NCBI GenBank assembly: GCA_022457065.1 | Contig: JAJGBQ010000004.1 | Coordinates: forward strand, 558,001 to 622,000 | Direction: 5' to 3' | Source: Curvularia sp. ZM96 | Taxonomy: Eukaryota > Ascomycota > Dothideomycetes > Pleosporales > Pleosporaceae | DNA: 64,000 bases | Part shown: positions 32,796-43,625 of the stretch, in pieces | Layout of the letters: each line of letters begins with the position of its first letter | Numbering within the stretch: position 1 is the stretch's first letter | The notes under the pieces: generated by a model | What the model was told of the DNA's origin: nothing | Seen by the model: only the letters and a program-made list of their open reading frames with translations | The model's database searches: none | Translations under genes and position numbers: made by a program

Positions 32796-33436
32796 ATGCC
32801 GCCAAAACGCACCCACAACGCAGACGAGGCCCAGTTGTCGCTCAAGGACAAACTCCAGAACCTGCAGGGCTCCAACGCCCGGGGCGGTCGTCGCAACGGC
32901 GGCGCGAACGTCATGAACGGCAGCGGCCTCAAAGAAGTCGACAATGCTTCCACCAACAGTGGCCATACCTCGGTCGACCTTAGCTCATCAGGCAATGTTC
33001 GCGCGCCTCTCTCCCTTTCCTGTTGCATGTCGAGCCTTGCAGTTGCTAACATGCGCCTACCCCGGACAGATCAAATGGTCGTCACAAGACACCTCTGTGC
33101 TCCATGGCTACCGACGAGCCTACCGCCTCGACTGCCCTTCCAGCTTCAAGAACCCGCTCAGCCACGTCGTATTGAACCAAGGCATCGGGAGAATGTCGCC
33201 GACCATGGCACGACCCAAGTCGAAGCGACGCGTGCACAAGGACCAGTTGGGGCTGGCGGTCAAGAAGAGCTTCAACTCGCAGGCCGTCACCGAGAGCGAC
33301 GTCATCGTCGACTGGCTGTACAAGTCAAAACACCAGGGTATGGCAGCCGCTCCAGAGCAGCACCCACGGCATGCCCTTGCTAACTGACCCTCTAGACAAG
33401 GAATTCAGAGTACGATTCGCGCCTCATAGGAAGTGA
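32796..33436 (+). CDS. SAP30-like subunit of the Sin3 histone deacetylase complex
   Basis: Three exons: 32796-32996, 33070-33337, 33396-33436; introns of 73 and 58 bp; 169 aa. SAP30 links Sin3 to the Rpd3 deacetylase in transcriptional repression. The N-terminus is basic and disordered (MPPKRTHNADEAQLSLKDKL). The Sin3-binding region fills the second half: YRRAYRLDCPSSF, NPLSHVVLNQGIGRMSPTMA, a KSKRRVHKDQL basic run, VKKSFNSQAVTESDVIVDWL and the terminal DKEFRVRFAP. This pattern is the fungal SAP30 Sin3-binding domain. Both introns fit consensus sites and keep frame. Confidence 0.85.
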
Positions 33437-34110
33437 CTGGCTCGCTCCATACATACGCACACATACCAACGCATTTTGGCTTTTTTTCGACGATACCCCT
33501 CTTTGGCGCGCGATCGCCTCCGATCTTTATACACATGTTATGGGACATGAGCATTCAACAGGCGTTTGGGATACTGGGCATCTTATGACTGGGGAAGCGT
33601 TACGCACTATGGATTGTACTGGGGACTGTGGACGATTACGGTACATACATACATATACACACGGCGCAATCCGGCATGTACAAATACGAGCATTGTGGAT
33701 AACGAGCATTCTGGTAGTATTCAGGCTATGCGCTGGATGGTATCGGAACATAGCGGGTGGCCGAGGTCTGGATGTAGCATGCTTGCTGTGAGCGGCGGGA
33801 GTGCATGGTGACAGTAGGAAACACCTCAAAGATAAAGACGCAGACTACTGGTACATAGCGCATCGACCATGTACAATTCAAGCTATTCTCTATACAATTT
33901 ACAGCGCAGCCTCTTGGGCCGAGATCGCGTCGTGGCATACTCTCGAAGCTTCGACGCGCTCTTTGCCGAGGGCGGCCAATGGCGGTGCGTCACCGGCCCG
34001 TGCCCGCAAAAAGTTATCAACGGTCGGATTAGACATCACCGCTCGGGTCGCAGGGCATATCCAAGAAGTGTATCACCACACTCGTTGTTCGAACCCCTAC
34101 ATTTTCCAAG
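33437..34110. promoter_or_regulatory. Intergenic region with MDJ1 promoter
   Basis: 674 bp between the SAP30 stop and the MDJ1 start. It includes a heat-shock-like element at 33944-33953 and a CCCCT (STRE-like) near 34094. No gene seen. Confidence 0.5.
33944..33953. promoter_or_regulatory. Candidate heat-shock element of MDJ1
   Basis: CGAAGCTTCG matches nGAAnnTTCn, the inverted-repeat core bound by Hsf1, 157 bp before the start codon. Only two clear units are present. MDJ1 is heat-induced in yeast, so the match is plausible. Confidence 0.4.
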
Positions 34111-35746
34111 ATGAGTTTTGCTGGACCTATGCCGCTCAAGGCGGTAGCGCCCGTACGCATCGCCGGCTCAAGATCCTTTACCAAGTGCCAACGACGATGT
34201 ATAGCGACACAAGCAACAAGAGCGCAATCACGGAGGCCTTCAGTAGCACAAAGACAGCCTCAAAACTATGCGCAATCAATACGAGTACGATTTTCCCCCT
34301 TCAATGCCTTGCAAGAGACATGTGTGCTAACGCTCGAGACAGTTTTTCCATGCTTCCCCTCCATCGTTCGCCATGGCCGACCCATACCAGACACTCGGAG
34401 TCAGCAGAGATGCATCGGCAGCCGACATCAAGAAAGCATACTATGGACTGGCCAAAAAATACCACCCCGATACAAACAAGGACGCAGGCGCAAAGGAGAA
34501 GTTCGCTGCCGCGCAATCCGCATACGAAGTCCTCTCGGATGCTGAGAAGAAAAAGGCTTTTGACACGTACGGCGCAGGCGCTTTCGACGCCAATGGTGGC
34601 TTTAATCCTGGTGCCAGTGCCGGGGCTGGGCCCGGAGGACCTGGAGGCAACCCCTTCAGTGGAGGCTTTGGCGGCTTTGGTGGCTTTGGTGGCGCACAGG
34701 GCCCATTCCAAGACATCAACTTTGAAGACTTGTTTGGAGCATTCGCAGGCGGTCGAAGAGGCAGGGCTGGTGGTAGGAGGAACCCATTCGAGGAGGAGAT
34801 CATGGTGGGCGACAATATCGAAGTGCAAACGAACATCTCTTTCCTGGACGCGGCCAAGGGCGTCAAGAAGGATATCCACATCACGCCAATGGTGGAATGC
34901 GGGACATGTCAAGGCAGTGGGCTGAAGCAGGGAGCAAAGCGAGCAGAATGCAAGAGCTGCGGAGGTACTGGACAGAGGGTAACTAGCATGGGTGGCTTCC
35001 ACATGAGCGCAACCTGCTCGTCGTGCGGCGGTTCAGGATTCGCAATCCCCCGAGGCTCGTCGTGTGGCACCTGTGGTGGCGACGGAGCAGTCAAGGAGAG
35101 GAAAACAATCACAATCGACATTCCCGGTGGCGTCGAGGATGGCATGCGTCTGCGTGTGAATGGTGAGGGAGACGCACCACTCACCGGCCAGGCCATGTCT
35201 TCTGGCCAGATCCGCGGCCAAAAGGGAGATCTCTACGTACTAATCCGTGTGGCCGCTGACCCCAAGTTCAAACGCAATGGCTCCGACATTCTACACACGG
35301 CGACGATCCCTCTGACCACTGCTGTATTGGGAGGTGAAATCAAGGTTCCTACTCTGGATGGCGAGGTCAGGGTCAAGGTGCCAACTGGCTCTGGCACAGG
35401 CGACCGCATTACTTTGCCAGGCATGGGCATGAAGATTCTATCTGGACGACGTGGCGGCAAGGGTGACTTGCGTGTAGAATTCAAGGTCAACATGCCCAAG
35501 TATCTCAGCGTCAATCAGCGGACGATCCTCGAGATGCTCGCCGATGAGATGGGAGACAAGAACGCGCAGCGAGTCATCAACCCTGGCAAGATGAAGGACG
35601 GCTCCGGCAACAGCACACCCAGTGGGCACGAAAACGAGGGTTTCTTGAAGAATGCATGGCATAACTTGACTGGACAACATAAGCACTTGAGCCCTGAAGA
35701 ACGGCGGCAGGCAGAAGAAGATGAGAAGAAGAAGGGATCAGGTTGA
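34111..35746 (+). CDS. MDJ1: Mitochondrial DnaJ co-chaperone MDJ1
   Basis: Two exons, 34111-34284 and 34343-35746, with a 58-bp intron; 525 aa (yeast Mdj1 is 511). Class I J-protein that works with mitochondrial Hsp70 in protein folding. Exon 1 encodes an Arg/Ser/Ala-rich presequence without acidic residues, expected for matrix import. The J-domain follows, with the HPD motif in KYHPDTNKD, then a Gly/Phe-rich linker with GGFGGFGG repeats. Four CxxCxGxG zinc motifs (CGTCQGSG, CKSCGGTG, CSSCGGSG, CGTCGGDG) and the C-terminal substrate-binding domain come after. The tail is charged (EERRQAEEDEKKKG). A 13-bp perfect tandem duplication lies just after the stop. Confidence 0.95.
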
Positions 35747-36761
35747 GGAAAGATGACAGTGCAAGATGACAGTGCAAAGTGTTGTGGAAATGGCCGACAC
35801 ATACGGCGAGACTACGCGCCTTGAAGGACTGTATTGGCCGCAGAGCATTGGGTAGCATTTGACGGCGCATCTGAAGCTACTTTGGACTGGACATGTGTAT
35901 GAAAGTATTTGTATTCAGCCTCTCGACTCAAGGCTTGTATAATATTACGCCCGTTATGATTGACATGAACAGAGACATCACACCCCTGACTGTGTCTTAT
36001 CCTCATCAAGTGCTTCCAGGGTAAAACGTCTGCTAGTCCCGCGCAGCCAATATCGCGGGCGCGTAGCGATGCGGCCTCTTACGGCTGTCATTGGGCGGGC
36101 GAGAGCGGCAGACATGGGATCACCCACTTGGCCTCGCTAGATTCTCACGACGGTGTGACAAGAGCGAGCCGTCACATATCGATAGCGGTCTGACTTTGGT
36201 GGTGTGCTTGCTTCGTGATAGGCGGATGTCGTCGACTGTGGTGTTGCTTATATGCATGTGCCTGGCAGGCCCCCACCATAGCCATCACCTCCTCTTCCTA
36301 GGCCGCGAGCTAGACACTTCCAAGATCACGCCAACGGCATTGCATAGCTGCTTGAAACATATCTGTATCTGCCACATAAGCTTTCACCGTGCCGCAACTT
36401 CACAATCGCTTGCATACTGGCCCTATGCGGCTTGACGACAGCGTGCCTCGGTGAACAGCCCACTCGACCTACAACGCATCGTCATTCCGCCGTGCATCAC
36501 CCCCATGCCCGTTACACGAATCGCTGCGTGATTGCCCGGCTACCACTCCAGGAACACTCGCGATACGGACCGCCCAACATTGCGCCGACGCCGTCTCTGC
36601 CATTGCTCTAGCGCTCCACCTCAGGCCGACGAGAACCCACTTCCCACCTGGTCGCCTGTGCCGTCATCGCTGATCGCTGCCCGAGGGACTCGACCTACCC
36701 GACAATACCTCTCCAGAAGACGCGTCCAGCGGCAGCCGGCACAGCGCGTACGCTGCCCACC
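35747..36761. other. Intergenic, MDJ1 3' flank and BRO1 promoter
   Basis: 1 kb with no supported gene. The last 250 bp before BRO1 are C-rich on the coding strand, typical of a fungal promoter/leader. Confidence 0.45.
35751..35776. repeat. 13-bp tandem duplication after MDJ1 stop
   Basis: AGATGACAGTGCA occurs twice without gap, starting 5 bp after the stop codon, in the 3' untranslated region. Confidence 0.9.
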
Positions 36762-39700
36762 ATGACGACGCAAATACCCATGATTTCAGTGCCTCTGAAG
36801 CAGACCAACGAGATTGACTGGATAGCCCCGCTGAAGCAGTACATACGAGCCACGTACGGCGACGACCCAGAGCGATACTCGGAAGAATGCGCGACCCTGA
36901 ACCGATTGCGGCAGGACATGAGAGGCGCTGGGAAGGATAGTGCAGCGGGGAGGGACCTACTGTATCGCTACTACGGACAGCTGGAACTGCTTGACCTGAG
37001 ATTCCCAGTCGATGAGAACCACATCAAGATAAGCTTTACATGGTAGGTACTTGAACATCGTTGCAGAGGCACGAGGAATAAATGGTGGAAGCGGAGAGAG
37101 ATTAGGCAGACATTCGACGGCCAGAACTGACCCACGACAGGTTCGATGCCTTTACACACAAGCCCACCTCGCAGTATTCGCTCGCGTACGAAAAGGCCAG
37201 CATCATCTTCAACATTTCAGCCGTTCTATCCTGTCACGCCGCGCACCAGAATCGACACGAAGATGTTGGGCTCAAGACTGCGTACCATTCGTTCCAGGCC
37301 TCTGCTGGCATGTTCACATACATCAACGAGAACTTCCTTCACGCACCGTCGACCGATCTTAGCCGCGATACTGTCAAGACGCTGATCGCCATCATGCTGG
37401 CGCAGGCGCAAGAGGTGTTTCTTGAGAAGCAAATTGCAGACGGGAAAAAGGTTGGCTTGCTCGCGAAACTGGCAAGCCAGGCTGCGTTCCTGTACACACA
37501 GGCTACAGAAGGTGCACAGGAGAATGTTACCAATGCGGTTTTTGAGAAGGTTTGGTTGCTGGTTTGCCAGGTACGGGCGTCAGAAACATACTGGAAAGTC
37601 AAGACTGACTGTTACAGATAAAATCACACCATATGGCTTCGTTAGCCCAGTACTACCAGGCTCTGGCAGACGATGACGCAAACTCACACGGTATCGCCAT
37701 CTGCAGGCTACAGGTTGCTGAAGCAAGCGCCAAAGACGCCACTCGAGCGGCAGGCAGCTTTCCCAACAATGCACCTGCCAATTCGAATTTGGCTTCGGAT
37801 ACTGGCAGCATATTAACAGAGATGACCAAGAAGCATCTAGCAAACGTTCAAGAGAAGCTAGCCGAGTTCTCGAAAGACAACGACTTCATCTACCACCAGG
37901 GCATCCCCAATGAGGCATCACTTACACCAGTGTCGAAAATGCCTGCAGCGAAGGCCATTCCCGTCAGCGAGCTATACCAAGGCCAGGATATTCAAAGAAT
38001 AATTGGACCGGATATCTTCCAAAAGATTGTGCCCCTAGCCGTGACTGAGTCAGCAAGTCTTTACGATGAAGAAAAGGCCAAGCTTATACGCGCCGAGAGC
38101 GAGCGGGTCGAGGTGGCCAACGACGAGATGGCTGCCAGTCTGGACTACCTGAAGCTGCCGGATAGCCTTAACATCATAAGAGGAGGAATGGACCAAGACA
38201 TGATGGTCGATAATGATTTCAGGATGTGGTGTGAGGAACTCGCTGGACATCAATCTTTCAGCACCGCTTTTGAGCAATTGGACCGTGACAAGTCGGAGAT
38301 TATCAACTCTCTTGATTCGAGTATGAAGCAACTGGACATGGAAGAAAGCGTTTGTGAGAAGATGAGATCGAAGTACGGGGCAGATTGGACACAACAGCCC
38401 AGCTCACGGTTAACCTCGACGCTGCGAAGTGACATCAGAAATTCCCGCGGAGCGGTCGAAGAGGCAAGCAGCAGTGACGCTCAACTCTACAACACGTTCC
38501 GTCAATACGAAGCCGACTTTGACGAAATGCGCTCAGCTGGTGAGACGGATGAAGCCGACGTGTTGTATTCGAGGGCCATGGTCAAGGCTGGTGCAACCAA
38601 AGGAAAGAGCCCTAGGCCAGCTGAAGGGAGTCTGATTGACGATGATATCGACGAGGGTCCTTCTGTCACAGACCAGATCGCAGCTGTCGAGGATATCTTG
38701 CGCAAGCTGAATCTTGTCAAGAAGGAGAGGATGCAGATATTGAAAGACCTTAAGGACAAGGTATGTATGCTCTTAGGTTTGGAATGCGTCTGCTGACTGA
38801 ATAGGTTCACTCCGACGATATCTCTAACGTGCTCATACTCAACAAGAAAGCCATTGCGAACCAGGAGTCGCAGTTGTTCAAAGCTGAGCTCGAAAAGTTC
38901 CGGCCACACCAGAACCGCATACTGCAGGCCAACCACAAACAAGCGTCACTTCTGAAAGAGCTCACGCGCACTTACTCGGACCTGCTGAAGGATAAACGTG
39001 TACGATCCGAGCAGAGCAAGTACGAGGCTTTCTCAAGGCAACGAAACACGGTCATGACAAAATACCGAAGAGTGTATCAAAGCTTCAACGACCTTGTTGC
39101 TGGCTTGTCGCGTGCCCAAAGCTTTTACTCGGAAATGAAGGATACTGTCTCGAGTCTCTCGAAGAACGTCGAAACTTTTGTAAATAACAGAAGAGGAGAA
39201 GGTGGACAGCTGCTTTCGAAGATTGAGGAGCGAAACAAAGCGCAGGGTGCGGACCAGGACCAGCAGCGGATGAAGGAGCTCATGGAGCGGATGTCGATGG
39301 AGCCTTCTGGCTCACCGGTATCTCAGGGTTCAGGCAGAAAGAAGAGTATACCGCCGCCGCTGTCTTCCACTCCCAGCTACCCATCATCATCCGGGGCCAG
39401 TCACGCCGCGTACAACCCTGCCGCTTCTCCACCTGTCACACCACGCTACCCCATGACCACAGCCCCAACTCAACAGTACATGTCGCCACAGCAAAGCTAC
39501 AACCAACCCCCACGAAGAGAGAGTTACCAGCAACAATACACACACCAACCACAGTCGTCGCAATCATCCACAGGCTACAACCCCGCGGTACACAATCAAT
39601 ACAACCCGACCTCTCCCCCTGCGCACCAACAATTCTTCTCTCCGCCACCGGCCCAGCACCAACAGCACCAGCCTTGGGGTCAGCCTCCACAGCAGCAACA

Positions 39701-39917
39701 GCAATGGGGTGCCACACCGCAGCCACCTAACCTCCCACAAGGCTACGTTCCTCCTCCCCCACCACCTGGCCCTCCGCCAAGCCACCAACAAGACTACAGC
39801 CATTTTGCTCAGCCGGGATATCCAAGTGGGCCTGGGGGATATGCGAATCCGCAGAGGCCTGGAGGGCAAAATCAGGGAGCACATGATCCGTGGGCGGGGT
39901 TGAGTGGGTGGAAGTGA
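36762..39917 (+). CDS. BRO1: BRO1 (ESCRT-associated vacuolar sorting factor)
   Basis: Four exons: 36762-37042, 37141-37570, 37618-38760, 38805-39917; introns of 98, 47 and 44 bp; 988 aa. Bro1 binds Snf7 of ESCRT-III and recruits the Doa4 ubiquitin hydrolase at endosomes. The N-terminal BRO1 domain is unmistakable: MISVPLKQTNEIDWIAPLKQ, GKDSAAGRDLLYRYYGQLEL, ASIIFNISAVLSCHAA. A long helical V-shaped domain follows to about residue 760. The last 200 residues are Pro/Gln/Tyr-rich (YVPPPPPPGPPP) and end in DPWAGLSGWK. The opening residues and proline-rich tail favour Bro1 over the pH-signalling paralogue PalA/Rim20. The 44-bp last intron is the shortest in this window. Confidence 0.95.
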
Positions 39918-40313
39918 AGTGGTTAGGTATGATAGAAGAGAGAAGGAGATTGAAGGGGATCCGTGTTAGTCTAGTGGGTAAGTTGTATTGTACAGAATAG
40001 TGATTTGGAAATGGATATATTCTTTTTGCTCTCTTGTCGATTCTTCGTGGTCATGACGAATTGGGGTTTGATTAGGGGAGCTTGAGGCTGGTGTTGCACG
40101 ATACGGAGTAGAGGAAGGTGTTGTACTCGTGCTAAGTGTTGGATTGGACATTTGAAGCATTTTATATCTGGTATCAAGGTAAACTCTTCCTAAGAAGCAT
40201 GTGCTGCTTCACTCCTCTTTGCTCTGTCTAGTATAGATTGTGTTCTCCCTTCCTTCCTTCCTTCCTCTCTTACTCGAGAAACTGGGCTGTCCATGTTTAC
40301 TAATCCCATACCT
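39918..40313. other. Convergent 3' flanks of BRO1 and Nudix gene
   Basis: 396 bp between two stop codons; includes a (CCTT)n microsatellite at 40248-40266. No gene seen. Confidence 0.5.
40248..40266. repeat. (CCTT)n microsatellite
   Basis: Four full CCTT units plus a partial unit, in the 3' intergenic region. Confidence 0.85.
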
Positions 40314-41042
40314 CTACTCCTTCTTCGGCCCCAACGCAAACTCCAACTCCGGATACTCCCTCCACAAATTCACTAGCGGCAGAAACATCTTCCTCTTAAT
40401 CTCTCTCCCCTCTTTCTCCGCATTCGCTTGCTCGCCTGCCCACGCCCACATGGTACTCCACGGGACCCAGTTCCAAGCAGCGCATTTATGCGGTTCCATT
40501 GGCTATTTAGTGTCAGCATCACGCATTCACACAACCTGAATCTGGCACTTCAAAGACCCAAAGAGAACCAGAAGCTGGGGGGAGGGGGGGGAAGGGCGGT
40601 TAAAAAAACATACCTTCGGCACCTTATCCTCGCCAACAATCTCACACGTCACAAAAATCGTTACATAATGTTTCCCTTCCTCAGGAAAGACGTCGTTCGT
40701 AGCCGTTAGAAACTTGATGTTACCGACGACAAGCCCCGTTTCCTCGAGGACCTCGCGTGCAGCCGTGGAAGCAAAGGATTCGCCGTGTTCGAGGTGGCCC
40801 CCGGGACATTGTAAGGTACCTACGTAGGTCCATTATTATTAGCGGTCGTTTTTTGGGATTGGGATTGGGGAAAGGGGGAAAGGGGGAGGGGTTTTTTAAG
40901 AGAGAAGAAAGGAAAAGGAAAGGAGATAGTAAGTACCAGCACCATGGCTCCCTGCTCGCTCGCCCATGACGATGTTTCCGGCTTTGTCGTGGATAACGAC
41001 GCCGACGCCGATTTTAGGGCGCTTTTGTTCCTCAGAGGACAT
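40314..41042 (-). CDS. NUDT15-like Nudix hydrolase
   Basis: Three exons: 41042-40937, 40819-40614, 40502-40314; introns of 117 and 111 bp, longer than most here and with C/T-rich tracts; 166 aa. Nudix enzymes hydrolyse nucleoside diphosphate derivatives. The layout (RPKIGVGVVI start, GSHGAGTLQCPGGHLEHGES, ending in the W-x-W-V-P-W motif of AAWNWVPW) is that of human NUDT15/MTH2, which cleaves modified nucleotide triphosphates. The Nudix box Gx5Ex7REUxEExGU is complete at residues 43-65. The frame agrees across both junctions and length fits the family. Likely cytosolic, with no targeting signal. Substrate is inferred from similarity only. Confidence 0.9.
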
Positions 41043-41585
41043 GGTGGGTGTGTGGTGTTGTTGAACCTTTTTTATTCTTCTTGCAAAAGGCAGTGGAGGG
41101 AAAGGTAGAGAGGACGATGCGTGTGTATATCAGTGTAGCAAAGGTATGATATCTCTATTTTATAAGTAAAAGAACAGTATTTGTGCTCCTCAGGTATATA
41201 CACCGGTAAAACCCCAGGTATGAATCATGCACAAAACCTAAGGCGCAAACGGTGCACAAGTGGCGGTGCAAAAGAGAAAAAAAGGGCAATTCAGCCTCGC
41301 TGGGGTGCCTTGCAGAGGAATGGTAGGTTTTTTACCCCGCCCGCCGCCCTTTTTTGTTTACTAAACACACATGCATGTTACCACAACACCACACTTACTT
41401 GATGAGCCTGTTGGGATGCAGCCTACCGTTTTTATTTTGTTTTATAGAGATAATGTGAAAAGCTGATCGCTGTTTGCGAACCGGAGATTTGAAATATATA
41501 TATATAAGAAGAAAAGAGAAGGAAACAAAAAACACCCGGAACAATCTATAGTACTCCTCTCCCTCACATCTCCAACCCAATCTCT
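41043..41585. other. Intergenic between Nudix and GH26 genes
   Basis: 543 bp holding the Nudix promoter and the GH26 3' flank; includes an (AT)n run near 41495-41505. No gene seen. Confidence 0.45.
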
Positions 41586-43041
41586 TTAACCCCTCCACCC
41601 CTTAATCTCATCCAACGTCAACACATACTCATCCCCATACACTCTCTGCACCAGATCCTTACTATTCCACTCCCCTCCATCCACATACTCGCCACTCCAG
41701 ACACAAAACCACATCCAATCCGCCTGATACGCCTTCAACTCCTTGGGGTCCATCAGACTGCCCACTTCAGCTGCAGCCACAATCTTCGTATCGTCCGTCA
41801 AAGCGAGTAGTTTATTATACGTAGCGCTCTGGGGCCCATGATCCCCCTTGGCATACGTATCCGCAGACACAATGTCTACGACGTCGTTGCCCGGGTACCA
41901 ATCGGGGGAAACGGAGTTCCAGACCCAGAGTAAATTGTGCAGGTTGTGTTTTTCCGTGAGGCGCGTGTAGAGTAGGCGCCAGAGGGCAATGCATGGTTTG
42001 GGTCCGCGGGCTCCCCACCAGAACCAGCCGCCTTCGGCCTCGTGCAAGGGGCGGAAGAGGACGGGGATATTGGCGGACTGGAGGCGCTTGAGCTGCGTGG
42101 CGATGGTGTCGATGTCGTGGAGGAGGAGCGTGTAGTTTGCGTTGGTGGTGTCGGCCATGGCGGATGCAATGTCGAACGAGGTGGCGGCCGTGTAGAAGCC
42201 AGACCACCATGGCTGCGTGGCGTTGTCGTAGAGACCCGTGGGAGCACCCCAGTGCCATACGAAGGTTACGATGCCGCCTTTTGCGGCGAAGGCGAGTGCG
42301 TGGTCGATGTCTTTGGACGAGGCGCCGCGAGAGATCCGGGAGTCGGTGTAGTCCATCAAGTCCAGCCCTAGGATAGCAGGCGTTTTGCCAGTGTTGCTGG
42401 TGACCCAGTCCAGAGAGGCTTGGTCTTGCTGGCCCGAGAGAATGTGCTTGCCGTAGATGCTGCCGAGGTACTTGAGAAGCGCTTTTGCGTCTGCGTTGGC
42501 CTTGGGATTGACCGGCGTCGTGGTGATGTTGTGAGGGGGACGCTGGGCAGTGGGCGAGAGGGTAATGGCATCGATCAGGTACCACCCCCAGTTACTCTGG
42601 ATCTCAATTGTGTTCTGGCCGGTTTTCAAGAGCACCTGGCCGGCCGACACGGTCGTCCATTTCGTAGTAGCGGGCAGGTCGACTTGGCTTCCGCCTGCGC
42701 TGTTGAACACAACGTTGGTCTTTTTGTCGCCGTAGGGCCCGTTGTAGATCAGGTCGAGGTCGTGGAGTCCGCCTTTTTTAGAGGTAAGAGTAAAAGTGAC
42801 TTTGTCAGTGGCGTCGGAGAAGCCTTCTACGTAGCCGGTTCCTGCAGTATGGTGTTAGTGTGGACTTGGAGAAGGAGGAATTCGACAGAGTTTCTGGAAG
42901 TGTGAATTTACCTGTGAACCCTGCAACCGAAGAACCCTTTGTAGTGCCAGAGAGCACAGCGTCTTCAGCCTGAAGAGTAATCTTTTGGCTCGCGGCTAGC
43001 CCAAAGAGAGCCGCAGCAACAACAGCAACTGATTTGAACAT
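41586..43041 (-). CDS. CBM35-GH26 endo-beta-1,4-mannanase, secreted
   Basis: Two exons, 43041-42912 and 42841-41586; 70-bp intron; 461 aa. It would cut beta-mannan or galactomannan of plant cell walls. Signal peptide residues 1-18 (GLAAS before QKI). Residues about 19-140 form a CBM35-like beta-sandwich (ITLQAEDAVLSG ... GYVEGFSD ... NWGWYLIDAITL). After a short linker the GH26 barrel starts at ALLKYLGSIYGKHILSGQQD. The acid/base Glu is E311 in FRPLHEAEGGWFWWG and the nucleophile is about E402 in AAAEVGSLMDP. WVWNSVSPDWYPG and DIVSADTY are further family motifs. A TATA box lies about 62 bp upstream, and a perfect palindrome sits just before it. Confidence 0.94.
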
Positions 43042-43101
43042 TGTGCTGTCTGACAAAAAGCACCTCGAGTGCTGTCTATTCGCTTTATTCAACACTTTCC
43101 T

Positions 43102-43108
43102 TATATAC
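43102..43108 (-). promoter_or_regulatory. TATA box of GH26 mannanase
   Basis: TATATAA on the minus strand, about 62 bp before the start codon at 43041. Confidence 0.6.
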
Positions 43109-43116
43109 TCATCCAT

Positions 43117-43131
43117 GTCTTAATTTAAGAC
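43117..43131. promoter_or_regulatory. 15-bp palindrome in mannanase promoter
   Basis: GTCTTAATTTAAGAC, a perfect palindrome around a central T, directly upstream of the TATA box. An imperfect copy (GTCTTAATTTGAC) is at 43185-43197. The symmetry suggests a dimeric regulator site; the factor is unknown. Confidence 0.45.
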
Positions 43132-43535
43132 ACGACATCGAACGACTGCCCACACGGACGTTTGAGATTCCGAGCCTCCACACAGTCTTAATTTGACAGC
43201 ATTGGCACATACGAGACGGCTTTGTACAAACCACCCACAAGAGCTAGAAAATGGAGAACAGCTAGGGCCCGACCCTTGACGTGACTGGGCAATATCGGTA
43301 AATGAAGTACGCGAAAGTGACTAGGATGACCTGGCCCACCAATGAAACAGAAACGGACGACGTGCTCCGCGCTCAAATAGGAAACTTGGGAATAGGTCTA
43401 GTGTAGTGTATTGATAGTCATGCCGTGAGGAAGGTTGCGTTTCTCTGCTGAATCGTAACGCTATGCCATACTTGGGTCTTCATCCTTCGCCGCGGACAAG
43501 AGATTTGCATCTTGTGAACAGACATGACTTTGCTC

Positions 43536-43625
43536 GTGAACGTACCGCCCTCTATGCAGATCTTACCAATTGCGTTACATGTGAACGTACTACCCTCTAC
43601 GCAGACTTGACCAGTTGCGTAATGT
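43536..43625. repeat. 45-bp direct tandem duplication across the aminopeptidase P stop
   Basis: Two adjacent 45-bp units (43536-43580 and 43581-43625), 35 of 45 positions identical. The unit at 43581 contains the last codons and stop of the aminopeptidase P gene. The other unit lies just downstream of the stop and still reads TQLVRSA-stop in the matching register. Confidence 0.9.

Larger units (their letters stand above)
43042..43596. other. Intergenic between GH26 and aminopeptidase P
   Basis: 555 bp with the mannanase promoter (TATA, palindromes) and the duplicated tail of the aminopeptidase gene. No further gene. Confidence 0.5.

Noticed and set aside
39958..39982. tRNA-like 5' start (GTTAGTCTAGTGGGTAAG)
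   Set aside because: Resembles a tRNA D-arm, but no anticodon arm, T-arm or acceptor pairing follows.
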